Notes: a model not told the origin generated them from the sequence alone. A stretch of DNA of 64,000 bases from Cristatella mucedo (GCA_009760855.2 WPIO01000043.1:622001-686000); one strand, 5' to 3'. Counted from the stretch's first letter, positions 1 to 11,814 are shown. Numbers and translations are program-made.

Positions 1-620
1 AAATTCCTTCCACAATCAAGTTGACTCACATTTAACTGAGGAAGGGTGCTAAAATCATGATCTGTTTAGATAAGAGTACAAAAGCCAAACCAGTTGACAT
101 GCTCATGACATCACTTCTAGGTTACTCTAATTATCAATATTCAGGACTAACAGCCAGTGCGCTTACTCGTCTACAACTGGTGCAAAAGCTCACCTGGTCT
201 TTTGTCAACAGTATAGCTTTAACATCACGACATTTCTGCCTGAGCTTCACCGGATCCCTAACAAGCACCAAATCAACTTCAAGATCTTCTCTAAGGCTTA
301 CACGCTGCTTCACTAGTTGCTAGTCGCCGTCGATAGTACCAGCCTACCTATCAAACGTCCTTAGTCCTTCAAGCTGCTCTTACACTACCCATTGTTTGGC
401 TTGCAATCTTCTCGCAGTTCCTTGCACTTAATCTGAATCTTTAGGTCATCAAGCCTTCAGTTTGCAGGCACCGAAAGTCTGGAACTGGCAACAGCTTCAG
501 TCACCACAAGCATTGACTTTACACCAAGCAAGTCTCAGCTAAACACGAACCTGTTCTGCTAAGCTTTCCCAGGTCTCCATTAATTAATCTTTTTGATCCG
601 CATGCTTTGCATGCTTACAT
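1..620 (+). mobile_element. Degraded CR1-like LINE fragment (reverse transcriptase C-terminal part)
   Basis: The reading frame near the start contains CLDKSTKAKPVDMLMTS, which lines up with CLDKDTTSKLVHAFVT in the better LINE-A copy at 58.8-60.2 kb. Later pieces resemble the region after the LDYCNSLL motif, but frameshifts and stops break it. It is a dead 5'-truncated copy, not a host gene. Confidence 0.5.
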
Positions 621-980
621 GTGCATGATTTATAAATGCTAGTAACCAGAGATCATACTAACCTCAACATAATGATTACAATAATACTTTGTTTGGGAGC
701 CAATCTCGAAGATGGGGCTTGTCAACCAATCACAAGCCAAACAGCCACTGTTTGGCAAACGAGACAATTCTGACTGCACTCTCTGGGGTGGGAGCGCATG
801 TGACAAAGAAAAAGAAACTGCCGCCCAGCACGGATAATCGACAAGTCCCGGCAAAGGAGACAATCTGTTAAGCGGATGTGCGCACACAAGGACGTTCTGC
901 ACACAGACGCTGCAGGCACAAGGAGCAGGCCGGGACGCTTAACTTGGGTGCCATCTAGCTGCAGCTGCTACTGGCTTTCT
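621..980. other. Unannotated 3' flank of the first zinc-finger gene
   Basis: No credible coding sequence is seen. The short ORFs on both strands lack motif content. No clear AATAAA was found on the minus strand just after the zinc-finger stop codon, so the 3' end of that transcript is not placed. Confidence 0.4.
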
Positions 981-2642
981 TCAGCCTACCGAAATCGGAC
1001 TGAGCAGCGGTCTCCTGGGAACGAACGGCTTCGAAGCCTGCGTTTCTTCCTTGGCGATTTTCGCTGCACTAACTTCTGCAGCCATCACTTTAAACTCGCC
1101 TGCTCTGGGGATCAACAGAGCGGTAGTCCGAAGCAGCGCGGCAGCTGACTCGCTAGCAACCTGCTGCTGAGTACTGGACCTGCTGCCGCCTCCGCCGACT
1201 AAAGCAGCCACTTCCGCCCTTGCGATCGTCGAGCCCGAGGCGCTACGCTTGATTGGCTGAACGGCAGCATCCCTCGGGCGGCCGACAGGTGCCCCGCCGG
1301 CTGCCGGATGCGGCACTTCGGCCAACGAGTCGCCCTGCTGCTGCTGCGAGCTCAGCCGAGCGGTCTGCAGCATGTCGAGGTCGTCGTCACTGCAGCTGCC
1401 ACCTCCGCTGCAGGTCACGCTCGGAATCGGGGCATAAGCGGCCAGGCGCTCGTAGCGCTCGCGGTGCTTGAACTGCATGTGCGTGGCCGCCGACGATTCC
1501 AGTAGACACTGCGAGCAGACGGGACAGCTGACGAGGCCCGGACCGCCTGTGTCGCTGTGGCACTGGCGCACGTGTGCACTCAGTGACGATCTGGTCGGCC
1601 GAAGGATGCCGCACACCGGACACTCTGCCGGACTCACGGCACCCTTCGAAGGAGGCAGCGGCAGAGCGGCGGCAGCGAGGGCAGCCTCCGAGCTCTGGTA
1701 GTGGGCGGGCAGGGGACGGCCGTGCTGGTCGCGGGCGTGCAGCACCAGGCGCCGATAGCCGTCCTCGACGCCGGCGTACACGACGAAATGGCGCCGACAG
1801 AGGGGGCAGGTGAGCTTGCGCCGGCCACTCTCGTCGAACGACACCTCGCACTTGACGTGCTCGCGAGTGACGTGCTCGATCAGCGCCTGCAGCGAGCCGA
1901 ATGCTGCCACGCCTGGCCGCTGCATACGAGGAGGCGAGGCCTCAGACATCGGCCGCTTGGCAGCGCCAGCTGCCGTGTGCCAGCCGTCATCCTCGGCGTC
2001 CTTGCCGAACGCACAGAGGCGGCATTGGTAGCAATTATCTGCCCCATCGTCGAGCACTTGATCGGCTTCGGCTGTCACTGGTCGATTGCCAAGGCGATGG
2101 TCGCCTTTGCGCTCAGCCTCAACGAGGGCATCCACTGCCTCCTCCTGTTTGCACGACGGCACGTCAACCGCGATGACGACTGTCTCGCCAGTCTCGGGGT
2201 CGATACGCTCGCTGCCATCAACGGCCTCCTCAACAGCACGCACCGCCGGTCGCTTCCTGCGCTGCATGCGCCCTGACCCACTGCCGCTGCTGCTGCTGCC
2301 GCCACGACCGCCGAAAGCCGCTGTAACTGGTCGGTTGGATGGCTCGCAGATCGCGGGCTTTGGAGGCGCATGGATGGCCGATGATGTCACCACACGTATG
2401 ATCACCGTCCCGGTAGGTGGCCGCGACGGTGGTGAGGCTCGTGGACCGGATGCGCCGCCGAGGTCAAAGGCTCCGTGACGTTGCAACGACTCGTCGGCCA
2501 AGCTTCCGGCTGGTCTGCCCAGCAGCTGGGAGTGTCTGAAGAGGGAGGACGTACCAAGCAGCTGTTTCTTTGGCTTTGCACCGCTGAAGGGAGGCTCTTG
2601 CTTTTCGCCACTGCCAGCAGCAGTCACAGACTCGTGGGCCAT
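981..2642 (-). CDS. C2H2 zinc-finger protein with two expanded fingers (553 aa)
   Basis: A probable nuclear DNA-binding protein of unknown target. The start chosen is the ATG at 2642 (MAHESV, with G at -3 and +4). The frame stays open upstream to 2774, but a possible short 5' intron ends just before this ATG. Zinc ligands in order: finger A C207/C210...H257/H262 with 46 residues between the pairs; finger B C279/C282...H302/H307 with 19, followed by GRPLP; finger C C341/C344...H357/H362; finger D C373/C376...H388/H393 with only 11. An NLS-like RMQRRKRP sits near residue 125, a Ser/Gly run precedes it, and a QQQQ run lies near 433. The same A-B-C-D order occurs in the gene at 23256-28125, so the two are likely paralogues. 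The coding region is a single exon; the family beyond C2H2 is not recognised. Confidence 0.8.
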   Translation of the reverse strand: MAHESVTAAGSGEKQEPPFSGAKPKKQLLGTSSLFRHSQLLGRPAGSLADESLQRHGAFDLGGASGPRASPPSRPPTGTVIIRVVTSSAIHAPPKPAICEPSNRPVTAAFGGRGGSSSSGSGSGRMQRRKRPAVRAVEEAVDGSERIDPETGETVVIAVDVPSCKQEEAVDALVEAERKGDHRLGNRPVTAEADQVLDDGADNCYQCRLCAFGKDAEDDGWHTAAGAAKRPMSEASPPRMQRPGVAAFGSLQALIEHVTREHVKCEVSFDESGRRKLTCPLCRRHFVVYAGVEDGYRRLVLHARDQHGRPLPAHYQSSEAALAAAALPLPPSKGAVSPAECPVCGILRPTRSSLSAHVRQCHSDTGGPGLVSCPVCSQCLLESSAATHMQFKHRERYERLAAYAPIPSVTCSGGGSCSDDDLDMLQTARLSSQQQQGDSLAEVPHPAAGGAPVGRPRDAAVQPIKRSASGSTIARAEVAALVGGGGSRSSTQQQVASESAAALLRTTALLIPRAGEFKVMAAEVSAAKIAKEETQASKPFVPRRPLLSPISVG

Positions 2643-2667
2643 GACGGTTGGTCGCAGACGTTGGAGC

Positions 2668-2728
2668 CTGTAGCAAACAGCACGGGCCGTCAGAACCGCA
2701 CATTTGTGGAATGCAACCTTGCACCTAC
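2668..2728 (-). other. Possible 61-bp intron in the 5' leader of the first zinc-finger gene
   Basis: On the minus strand a donor CTG|GTAGGT (exon end 2729) is followed 61 bp later by an acceptor TTTGCTACAG|GCTCC (exon start 2667). Splicing here leaves the ATG at 2642 as the first in-frame start. This rests on splice-site sequence only. Confidence 0.35.
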
Positions 2729-3105
2729 CAGAGGTGCTACCATCCGGGACAGTGGAGACAGTCGACTGCTGCACAAGCCCTGGACTCGGAAGGCACTAAG
2801 AACCAGTAGCGAGAGCACGATCGCATGGCTCAATGCTTGCTTTGGCTAGCACGCCTGCACGACCGCAGTAACCGTACACAGTGTGCCAACATGCGAACGC
2901 CAAAGCAAAAAACAAAAGAAAATGGCACGGGCCTCGATTGGTGCAGCACAGCAAGAAGCTAGAAAAAAAGTAACGTTCACAGCTTTGCTCACTGATATGG
3001 AGCCTTCGCTGCATGGAGGCTAATTCGTTTGTTGTTTGTCGTCCCTTACCTTCCATACTTTTTTTTAATGTTTCCTGTTAGTCAATTACTCACAAAATGC
3101 TTCGA
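2729..3105. other. Upstream flank of the first zinc-finger gene
   Basis: Expected to hold the first exon and promoter of the minus-strand gene. No TATA box or other element could be called with confidence. Confidence 0.3.
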
Positions 3106-3109
3106 TAAA

Positions 3110-4315
3110 TTGATGTTTTTAGTTTCTCTTTGAATGAGGTCAGTGGATGTCGTGCCTCAAGTCGGAAGTGAGTTCCAGGCATTGCGAGCATAAGAACTAA
3201 AGGCATAATCTGCAAAGTAGTTGAGGGGTCTCTCAAGTATTTGAGATTCGTACGAGGTAGAGGTAAAAGATTATATTCCGAAAAGCAGGTGGCACGATGC
3301 TTAGCCTAGTGGGGGAGTAGATCTGATAGGTAGGCTGGAGCCAAAGAATGGAGGGACCTAAAAGTTAGTAACAGAACCTTGATATCGATGCGATGCTGGC
3401 AGCCAGTGAGTGCAGGTCGGTGAGAAGTGAGCGTTGTGGCAACTGCAACGATGACGACAAACAAGCCTAACTACAGTTTTGCACCAGCAGTAAGCACCTG
3501 ATTACAAGGGCCGGCACACCAGCAAACACTGAGTTACAGAAGTCGAGACAGGATCTCACAAATGCATGGGCTAATTTAGATGTGATATCCTTGTCTAAAC
3601 AAGCCCAACTTTTAGCTATGTTACGTAGCTGAACTTAGGCTGACTTGGTTGTGGAGCTGACGTGGTCGTCTAACGAAAGGTCACTTTGGAACAGGACATC
3701 TAGATGTCATGCAGATTCAACAAGAGATATGTTGGCAGAACCAATTTGAGTGTTAGCCTTTCCAATTTCCGAATCACTCTTGGTTTTCCCAGAACTAGTA
3801 CGTTGGCTTATATCATCATTCAATTTAAGAGAGTTTGCTGCCATCCATGTGCATATGTCATCAATTCATGCAGCAAGGGAGCTGAGAGAATTCAATGAGC
3901 TGGAGGGCTGGGATGGATCAAAACAAAGGTACAACTGAGTGTCATCTGCATGGAAGTGAAAGCCTAGATTGTGCCTAGCAATCACATTGGCATGAGGGAG
4001 AGTATAAACCGTAAAAAGAGCTGGACCAAGCACAGAGCCCCGAGGTACCCCATACTTCAGTGGTTCATTGGATGATCTTTGTCCATTCACATCAATACTC
4101 TGGAGTCACCCACTGAGATAGGACCTGAACAATGCAGTGCAGTGCCAGTGATGCCCAGGCGAGATGAGAGGTGCTCAAGAAGGACTTGGCGATCGATAGT
4201 ATCAAAAGCTGCCGAAAGTTCGAGCAAAACAAACAGTGAGATTCTACCTAAGTCTGAACCTGAAGCAATGGTAACTCTGTTGAGCGATTAGCTCTAAAAC
4301 CAAACCAAAAAATAC
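3110..4315 (-). mobile_element. LINE-A (CR1-like) fragment, minus strand
   Basis: Minus-strand frames hold reverse-transcriptase palm pieces YGVPRGSVLGPALFTVYT and FHADDTQLYLCFD, the YADD-box region changed to HADD, at 3866-4090. Upstream on the plus strand is the antisense of the C-terminal and 3' region (GAGTTCCAGGCATTGCGAGC type). Frameshifts make it inactive. Confidence 0.75.
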
Positions 4316-4334
4316 TAGCAACGTTTGAAATTCT

Positions 4335-4500
4335 AACATAAAAAAATTCATTTGTACAGCACCCTAAGAGAACTTGAATCTCTATTCAGGCACTTCACAT
4401 ATGCAACAGGCTCGAGTCCACGGCCTTGGCCATCAAATATAATCACCTTGACCTTGATCGCCGCAAACACCTTGCCCACTGGGCTAAGCCAGCTTATGGG
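4335..4500 (-). mobile_element. SINE-1 (tRNA-like head, hairpin tail), minus strand
   Basis: Read on the minus strand it starts with GGCTTAGCCCAGTGGGCAAG (A-box-like), has GGACTCGAGCC (B-box-like) and ends with a hairpin GTGCCTGAATAGAGATTC...TCTCTTAGGGTGCTG before an A/T-rich end. Other copies are near 5.7, 12.6, 15.9, 29.7 and 30.3 kb. Confidence 0.6.
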
Positions 4501-4764
4501 ACACTAAGAATTTTGCTCTGTAGCCCTTGATCAGCCGAGAGCTGTCACAGCTCCTTCAGATACATGGCTGAACCTTGTCGCTGCCCGCGAGCTTTCTCGA
4601 CTAAAACTCTCCAAGATCATGGCTTACAACTTAATCGGTTATGGTTGCATCGTAAATGGTCGGGCAGTTTACCAATTTCAGTCAGGTTTCGGCCAAGGCG
4701 AGCAGATCGAGGCCACTTTCTTTTCTGGACTTGGCATTAGCATGGTGGCAATTAGAGGTTCTTC
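4501..4764. other. No feature recognised
   Basis: Short open frames only, none with motifs. It may be decayed repeat. Confidence 0.3.
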
Positions 4765-4874
4765 TGCAGCAGCAGCTGAGCAGCAGCAGCAAAACAGCAG
4801 CAGCTGAGCAGCAGCAGAGCAGCAGCAGCAGCGGAACAGCAGCAGCAGCGGAACAGCAGCAGCAGCTTAGCAGC
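4765..4874. repeat. Imperfect CAG/CTG trinucleotide repeat
   Basis: Runs of CAG broken by TGAG and GGAAC units. The apparent poly-Ser/Gln and poly-Leu frames are products of the repeat, not a gene. Confidence 0.85.
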
Positions 4875-5097
4875 AATTGAATTATTAATATTAATTATTG
4901 ATATTCTAGTTGTATATACATTCAGTGCACAAGGTCACCAGACCCCACAAGTTTCGATTCTGGTATAAAAATGTTACTGCAGCCTGTTGTAACCAAGCCA
5001 GGTATACACAATAAGCTGACGTAACATGTAAGCAAATTTTTAATACAAGAACACAAATTTTTATTGCTAAAGTGAAGTTATGCCATCGCAATAACCA

Positions 5098-5145
<48 letters not shown>
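5098..5145. repeat. (CA)n microsatellite
   Basis: About 20 CA units with one interruption. Confidence 0.95.
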
Positions 5146-5146
<1 letters not shown>

Positions 5147-5214
5147 TGTGGGAGCTCTTAACAAACCTGAAGCCATTGCTGGCTAAACTTCCACAGGCCG
5201 CATATTGCTGCGAT

Positions 5215-5675
5215 GTGATGTAATGCAATGTATCCCAATCTGTGACCCCAAAAAGCTGCAAGGATTAAGTGGGTATTACATCAGAAGATGCATAGCCCAC
5301 TGACAGCCTAAGCGGCTTTCGGTACACACACAGTAGCCAGAAAACTTCATCTCAAGCAACAAAGACCGAGTGAGAAGCATAGCTGAGTAAGGAGGGTAGT
5401 CGAGGAAGTGTGTAGCTTGGAAAGGGCAGCTCAGTACGGCTAGAAAGGATGCACTAAAGTACAGAGCAGGACAGAAGATATCGCAGCATCAGAATTGCGG
5501 TGGCGAGTTCCACAGTGTAGGACCTTTGGAGCTAAAGCTTCTGTAGCTAGCAGTCGTCAAACGAAAGAATGGAACACCTAATGCATTGTCCACTGCAGAC
5601 CTGGGGGCATGAGGAGACAGAAACTGGTGCAATGTTGTTCAGGTAGATATGAAGGACTCAATCTCTGGCAGACCT
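5215..5675 (-). mobile_element. LINE-B (CR1-like) 3' end, minus strand
   Basis: Starts with the antisense of the terminal ACATT-type tail (TGATGTAATGCAATGTATC) followed by antisense of the last coding residues, including CCTAAGCGGCTTTCGGTAC. It matches copies at 9.2, 54.9, 57.5 and 62.5 kb. Truncated and non-coding. Confidence 0.65.
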
Positions 5676-5840
5676 TAAAAAAACATAATTCATGTGTACC
5701 GTGCGCTAAGAGAACTTGACCTCTTTTTAGGAGCGTCACATATGCCACGGGGCTCGGCCCAGGTCGGCAAATATACTCACCTTGACCTTGATCGGGGCAA
5801 ACACCTTAACCACTGGGTTAAAACAGCTTACGTGACAAGA
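5676..5840 (-). mobile_element. SINE-1 copy, minus strand
   Basis: Same layout as the copy at 4335-4500, with minus-strand GTTTTAACCCAGTGGTTAAG as the A-box end and the 3' hairpin next to the A/T-rich end. It directly abuts the LINE-B fragment. Confidence 0.6.
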
Positions 5841-6200
5841 GTCAGAATTTTGCTCAGTAGCCCTTGATCAGCCTCAAGCCATCGAGGCTCCTTCCGCAAA
5901 GAAGACACGTGGCTGAACTTATGGCCACCCATAAGATTTCTCGACTAAACCCCTCCAACTAAGCACATGAACTGAGTACTGATAATAACATTAAAATTAC
6001 AGTATTCTTGAACCCATTAAGGATTATTCACACATAGGAAGCACAGGTTTTGATAAAGAAGTGCTTTTTAATTTTGCAGTACAATAACAATAATAATAAC
6101 ATAATCGTAAAGCACCCTAAGAACTTAATCTCTGCCAAGGCACTCGACAAATGGTGAAACGAATGTATATGCAGTAATTACTGACAACAGCACACACAAC
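5841..6200. other. SINE-like remnants, no gene
   Basis: Contains an isolated hairpin tail (near 6105-6175, AAAGCACCCTAAGAACTTAA) like those of LINE-A and SINE-1. No coding sequence is seen. Confidence 0.4.
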
Positions 6201-6209
6201 TTAAGCTCA

Positions 6210-7430
6210 CAAATGATAATAATACATTTGATAAAGCACCCTTAGAGAACTCAATCTCTTCTTAGGTGTTTTATGATTGCTGCAAAGGAAGCACGATCGA
6301 ATGGGTTGTGGTAGCATGCTCAATAAACAAGAACAGCATGGTTAGGGGTGACATGCACAGGGTCAGCATGCAAGTATGGTTACTGGCAGCATGCACAGTG
6401 CCAGCACACATACGCACATAAAAGAAGGAATCACGGGGATCCACCAAGTGCTGAGATAAAAAGGTGCATTTTTAGTTTCTTTTTAACTGTGGTGAAGTCA
6501 GGAGATATCGTGATGCAATGCCAACAAAGGCCAATGCACACGTACCGAGCAAGAGCTACGAGGAACAGGTAAGCTTTTAGCTAGGCATTAAATTTTTTTT
6601 TAAGTCAGGAGACATCGTGGCATCAGTCAGGGGATCATTTCCAGCCTCTGAGATCATGTGTACTGGAGGCAGTCTCCAGAGGATTCTAAGTTGCCTAGCG
6701 GCGCAGCTCACAGGCAAGAGTTAGAGGAGCAGGTGTCGAGTGCTGATGCCTGCAGACTATTTCTGATAAGTAAATTGAACAGGAAGACCGAAGGGTCCTC
6801 CAAGTGAAGGAGGGGCCTTACGAAGTCGACAGGTTGCTTGATGGCAAGCAAGCACAGGCTGGTGAGTAGTTGCTACGTGTGTCGGTTGCAACCTGTGCAA
6901 CAGAAGAACCTATTGGCAGAGTCTTGCAAATCCTGCAAGCATCTAAGTGCAAAGGCATGCAGACCTGCATGAAGAGACAGAAGTGAAGATGACGGGACTG
7001 TCACAAGCGATCGAACTAACTTGGCTTTGGTTCCCTTATCTAAGCACACCAATAGTTTCCAATGTTGCAAGGCAGAACGTGGACAAACTTAATGAGGTAA
7101 TCTACCAAAATGATATCTGGTAATGGACTAACGATTTTCATTCATAAAAGCTACAGGGGATTACTGGCCAAGATACTGCTGAGGGTTAGGCATAGTAATA
7201 CTTCTGAGTAAAAAAGTTACCAAAGCTATATAATTGGTCTTGCGTCAATCAGTTTGAGAAAGTTTGCTACCATTCAAGTGCAAACATCGGCAATGCAAGC
7301 TACAGTGGAATTGAGAGAGCTTGAGGTGCTAGAAGACAACCGGTTCAAAGTACACACACGAATGAATCATCTACATGGTAATAAAAGCACGGTTGTCCTT
7401 AGCGATCACACTAGCAAGTAGAGACTCGAC
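6210..7430 (-). mobile_element. LINE-A fragment, minus strand, diverged
   Basis: Begins with AATAATACATTTGATAAAGC and the hairpin, then the 3' region with GACATGCACAGGGTCAGCAT. Minus-strand frame 6873-7070 keeps VCLDKGTKAKLVRSLVT of the RT C-terminal part. Heavily frameshifted. Confidence 0.65.
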
Positions 7431-9175
7431 TAAGCATAGGCATGGGCATAGACAAAGGGGAACAGCTGGCTTTCACAACCCTTGGAATGAATTGAGGTGC
7501 TGTGTAAGGGGAGGGATAGCTTTACTGCCCTGCCTAACGTGCCCCATCAGCTTTCCTGCGATTTAATGCCCTGGAAAGGTCAAGGTCTGATTCTGCCTAG
7601 CCTAATCTCAGCCTATGCCTTAAGTCAGGAATCTCGTCATGACAACAAGTAGTGAGATCAAAGCTTTAAGCGAATAGGAGCTCAGGAAATGGTATACAAC
7701 GGACTTTAGTCTGAATAGAGGCACATCTACATGACCAGAGTCAGAAGGGGATGCAAGGCTAGGACCCTAGGAAAGAGCCTCCCACGTAGCTAAGCAGATA
7801 CAGTAAAACGAAGGGACCTACAAGCGAGCGATGGGGCCGTGAGAAGCCGATGCATTGCTTGATGGCACACGATGCTTGTCAAAAAGAGCTGCTGCAGCTG
7901 CAACGTCAACGACACACAAGCCCAGCGGGCTGAGTTTTGCCATCACCTGCCAGCTTCGCATTGCATAGGCAGGGAGAATATCTGCAGCATGAATGGAAGC
8001 GTAAAAGAATGCAGCATTTTACACGTCTTTCAACTTACATGTTATTTCTTAAATAAGCCGAATTAACAGCGCTTTGCGGTAGGTGCCGTTGCAGCGGCTA
8101 GCGAGGCGCGGCTACTACTGTGCAAACAGTAGCCCGGCACTAGGATACCTCGGTATCTAAAGACGAAAACGCGATCCCGATAGCGTGCTGAGACAAGCGT
8201 GATTAACCGCTGAAAAGGGGCCTGATAATTGAGGCTTTCCTGGGAAAGCATGCTATGTTCACAACGCAACACGTCTTTACGGCCAGAAAAGTCGTTGCCT
8301 ACGGCGTTCGGTTGAAGATTATATAATTGATTGCCACAATTTTGCGCCACAGAGTTTTAGCGTCCCTTATAATCTATTTTTTAACGTCACGCGTCGCAAA
8401 GGACTTTCCACTGCTGGCGTAGCCAGTTTTGAATTTACGATTCACAGGACAATGAGACCGTATCAAGTCACCAAAGCACGGTGCTAGAGTACCTTCATAG
8501 AAATAAAAGCAAAAGAGAATCGATCTTCGGTATACCAAAATGTGGAGCAGACTAAGCTGGAGATATAAAAGAAATAAAAGAAGAGAAATAAATGACCTGC
8601 AGAATCCTATTGCATAGGTTTCGACTAAGCAAAGCACCAACTGGGCACAATAGTTGAGCGCACGGATACGCTCAGCCAGATGCAGCTATACACTAATTTA
8701 ACCTTGTGAGTAAACAGAAAAAGTATATATTCAAAGCTATTTCAAAATATTCGATGCGGAGAAAACGCTGAAAACTGCGTAGCTTGAGTTACCGTTAGAA
8801 GAGGGGCTACCGCCGGAAGACTCTTTGGCACTAGAGTCGGCGGAAAGCTTCCGCTTGTGCTTCCGCCGTTAAACGGTTTTGCAGATTGGCCCAAAGTATT
8901 GGCTCTAAATGCAGCTAATCCATGACATATGAGCAAATGGATGTCAAATACTCCGGTCATTAAATATCTATTTAACAAAGAGAGGTAAGGAGTGCCCAGG
9001 CACCACTCGCGACCGCATGTAAAACGTTCCGCAGGAGGCACAGCTGATGCGCATCGCGGAGCTGGCCTAATTTTCGGTTGCGTAGGATTTCTCAGCCTTC
9101 CGTTCCGGTGCTAGTTGGACATCGATGCCCACCGACCGAAGGTTAACGGTGGTAATCCTTTACCGTAGCGGTTGA
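7431..9175. other. Intergenic stretch without recognised genes
   Basis: Short ORFs on both strands (for example minus 8742-9041) show no known motif, splice context or similarity to other repeats of this window. An unrecognised old repeat is possible. Confidence 0.35.
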
Positions 9176-9177
9176 CT

Positions 9178-9437
9178 GTTTAATAATGCAATGTATCTCC
9201 GTCTGTAACTCCACAAGGTCACAAAGACTATATAGGTGTTACGCAGGAGAGTTTTGCGTAGCGCATTTACAGCCTAAGCGGCTTTCGGTACGCATTCGGT
9301 AGCCAACACACTTCATCTCACGCAAAAAGAGAAAATGGGAATCATAGCAGAGTCGTGAGAGCAGTTGAGGTAGTGAGTAACGTGGAAGTAGCAGCTCAGG
9401 ACCGCTGGAAAGGATGTACCGTAGTCGGCAGCAGGAT
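9178..9437 (-). mobile_element. LINE-B 3' end, minus strand, cut by an LTR
   Basis: Antisense of the terminal peptide with MRTESRLGC at 9239-9300, preceded by the ATGCAATGTATCTCCGTCTG end. The LINE stops at AGTCGGCAGCAGGA where the LTR-like element begins. Confidence 0.65.
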
Positions 9438-10140
9438 GTAACGCCGAAGGCTCGGCGGAGTAGGCTTAACCTGCCGCTTACATATCGGCGTAACCTAGCG
9501 CCTAATGCCGTTCGGTGCGCGTCTACACGCAATAAGCAGGCCGCCACGAAAGTAGCGTTTCTGGCCCTGACCTACTTATCGCTACTAAAGGGGGTCGTGA
9601 GTCCGCGGCGTGAATCGGAAAGCGAGACACACACGGTGTGGAGTTTACTGAGCTTTATTCGCAAGCGTACAAAGTCGCTGCGTGTCTAGCTCAGTTTTAA
9701 GTTCACACTCCTCGCACGCGCTCAACAGCATAACCACTCTTGCGGAGAGAATACGTCCCCTGCACTTAGGCTAATTCCTAAGTCTATCGTGGGGAACGAC
9801 CCGAATGAGACGAGGAGCCCGAACCGGAGCCTAGACCCTGACTGGAGAACTAGGGCTCCGTTTCCACCTTTCGGCAAGAATACCTCATGCACTACTCCAA
9901 GCACTCTTGCGGAGGAAACACGTCTCCACACTTAGGCTATTTATGCTTATAGTGGGGAATGACCCAAATAGACGGAGCCCGAACCGGAGCCTAGACCCTG
10001 ACCGGAGAACTAGGGCTCCGCTTCCACCTTAACGGCAGGAATACCCCACACACACCAACCACGTCTAGCTCACACCGGCAAATCCTTATGCCGAGATCAC
10101 ATGCCAGCGCACACGCAAAACACGAAAGAAACACAAAATG
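9438..10140 (-). mobile_element. Putative solo LTR, minus strand
   Basis: Reverse complement of the element at 31440-32340. It begins TGTAACGCCGAAGG, which is the LTR 3' end (...CGTTACA) read backwards, carries the AATAAA region near 9655, and has two tandem units with CTAGACCCTGACYGGAGAAC near 9830 and 9990. No internal retrotransposon genes are next to it, so it is a solo LTR or fragment. Confidence 0.5.
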
Positions 10141-10167
10141 CTAGCTCAGGCGCGATACGACCGTATT

Positions 10168-10576
10168 TGACCTAATCTCTCGTACAAACCTCAAATCATT
10201 TGAAGACCGTGCCTTTAGTACAGATGCTCCCAAAGCCTATAACTCACTCCCGACTTTAATCAGGACATCCCCTGACTTGACCACATTTAAAAAGAAATTA
10301 AAAACGCACCTATTTATGACAGCATTTAGTGGGTCCCTGGGATTTGTCCTTCATTTGCTTATACGTGCTGACACTGTTGCTTGCAGCCACTAACCACACT
10401 TGCATACTGACCCTGTGCAAGTCATTCCTAACCATGTTATTCGTGTTATTTGTCAAGCATGATACCACTCACCGCTCGATCGTGTTTCCTTTGCAGCAAA
10501 TGTAAGCACCTAGAAACAGAACGAGTTCTCTGAGAGCGCTTTATCAAGTGTGTTGTTATTATTATATAATTACTAT
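10168..10576 (+). mobile_element. LINE-A 3' end, plus strand
   Basis: C-terminal RT coding remnant (FEDRAFSTDAPKAYN type), then the 3' region with GTGCTGACACTGTTGCTTGC and the final hairpin near 10510 (AGCACCTAGAAACAGAACGA...TCTCTGAGAGCGCTT), ending in an ATT-rich tail. Confidence 0.75.
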
Positions 10577-10599
10577 TATTTATTGTCCATACGGGACGG

Positions 10600-10915
10600 G
10601 GGGGGCACGAAGAGGCTGAAGTTGGTGCTGCAGCTCGGCTAGGTATGGAGAAGCCAAGTGTGTGACGGGCCTTGCGGATCAGCAGAAGAGTTCTGCTCTG
10701 TATGCGTCAATCAACCGGCAGCCACCCGGCAGCACTTTTAGCAAAGGAGACACACAGACAAACCTCTTGGATTTGCAGACTAGCCTTGCAGCCATATTCA
10801 TAGCCAGCTGCAGAGGCCTAGTGGGTTTTTTCGGTAGCCAAGCCAAAAGGGAATTACAATAATCTAGCCGAGACAGAACCAAGGAGCTAGTTAAGTGTTT
10901 TCATCAAGCACAAGA
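10600..10915 (-). mobile_element. CR1-like RT C-terminal fragment, minus strand
   Basis: Minus-strand frame 10679-10882 has VLSRLDYCNSLLAWLPKK and NMAARLVC, the conserved segment after the RT palm in CR1-like LINEs. It differs from LINE-A and LINE-B, so it is a third subfamily. Confidence 0.65.
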
Positions 10916-11810
10916 CTCTTAAGCTCTGCTCCTTGGTTTATGTCTAAGCTACCTATTTAAGAACGCTTGCTCAAGGCCGCCACCCGCCCGACAGTCGCCT
11001 GAATCATTTCTGTTTATACGACAGAGGTGAAGGTGCACCTACGTTAGGATCGACGGCTAAGGAACGGAGAGGCAGCAACGGGAGAAGAATTCAGTGAATA
11101 CGTTCATATAGCGCCAGTGGCTCGCATTATAGGTGGGTGTTGTTACGAACGTGGTATGCGATCTGATCTCTACGTGAGGTCATAACTAGGCCGCAGACGA
11201 CGCGCTGGTAGCGGAGCGGTGCTAGTCTCAGCCGACGCGCTATGAATACCGGCTACACCTGAACGTTGCAGAGTTACTTGCATACATTGCTACTTGTAGG
11301 TGCTGACTAATGAACGCAGGTATGCCGACAGTAGCAGAAAAACGGCTGCGACGACGAGCGCACATACCTTAACATATCTAGTCTGTCTCCTTAATACAGA
11401 CAAATCTATTTACCATCAGCGGACTATTACAGGCGTTCAACAGCGGCCACGACGTTCACCAACAGTTGTGCGGCCAAAAGCTCACATCGGCTCCCACTTC
11501 AAACGTCCCGAGTCTTGAATCGTTACTGTCTCTATCTCAGGGCGCCATTCTTTTATACGGCCTCGGCAATAAACTATCCTAGAATTTTATAATCGCGAAT
11601 AATAACTAATCGCCATAATTCGACTGGTTTAGCAGGCACTTTTACGCTGTGCTCGCGTGTGTGTGTGTGTGTGTTGCTGTTTGAATTTGAGCTGCAGTTT
11701 ATGTATAGTAGAATTTAGCGCGAGGAATTCAGTGGCGTTTCTCTCGTAAGAGTGCTGTAGGTATGACCAAGTCTAAGCGTTTTCCTTGGCGAGAGTTTTC
11801 GATGAGTGTG
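10916..11810. other. No feature recognised
   Basis: No motif-bearing ORF or familiar repeat; a short (GT)n run lies near 11660. Confidence 0.35.
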
Positions 11811-11814
11811 ATAA

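Noticed and set aside
4656-4880. Poly-Gln/Ser and poly-Leu/Cys ORFs
   Set aside because: Product of the CAG repeat on both strands.
8742-9041. Minus ORF of 99 codons
   Set aside because: No motif, splice context or similarity within the window.
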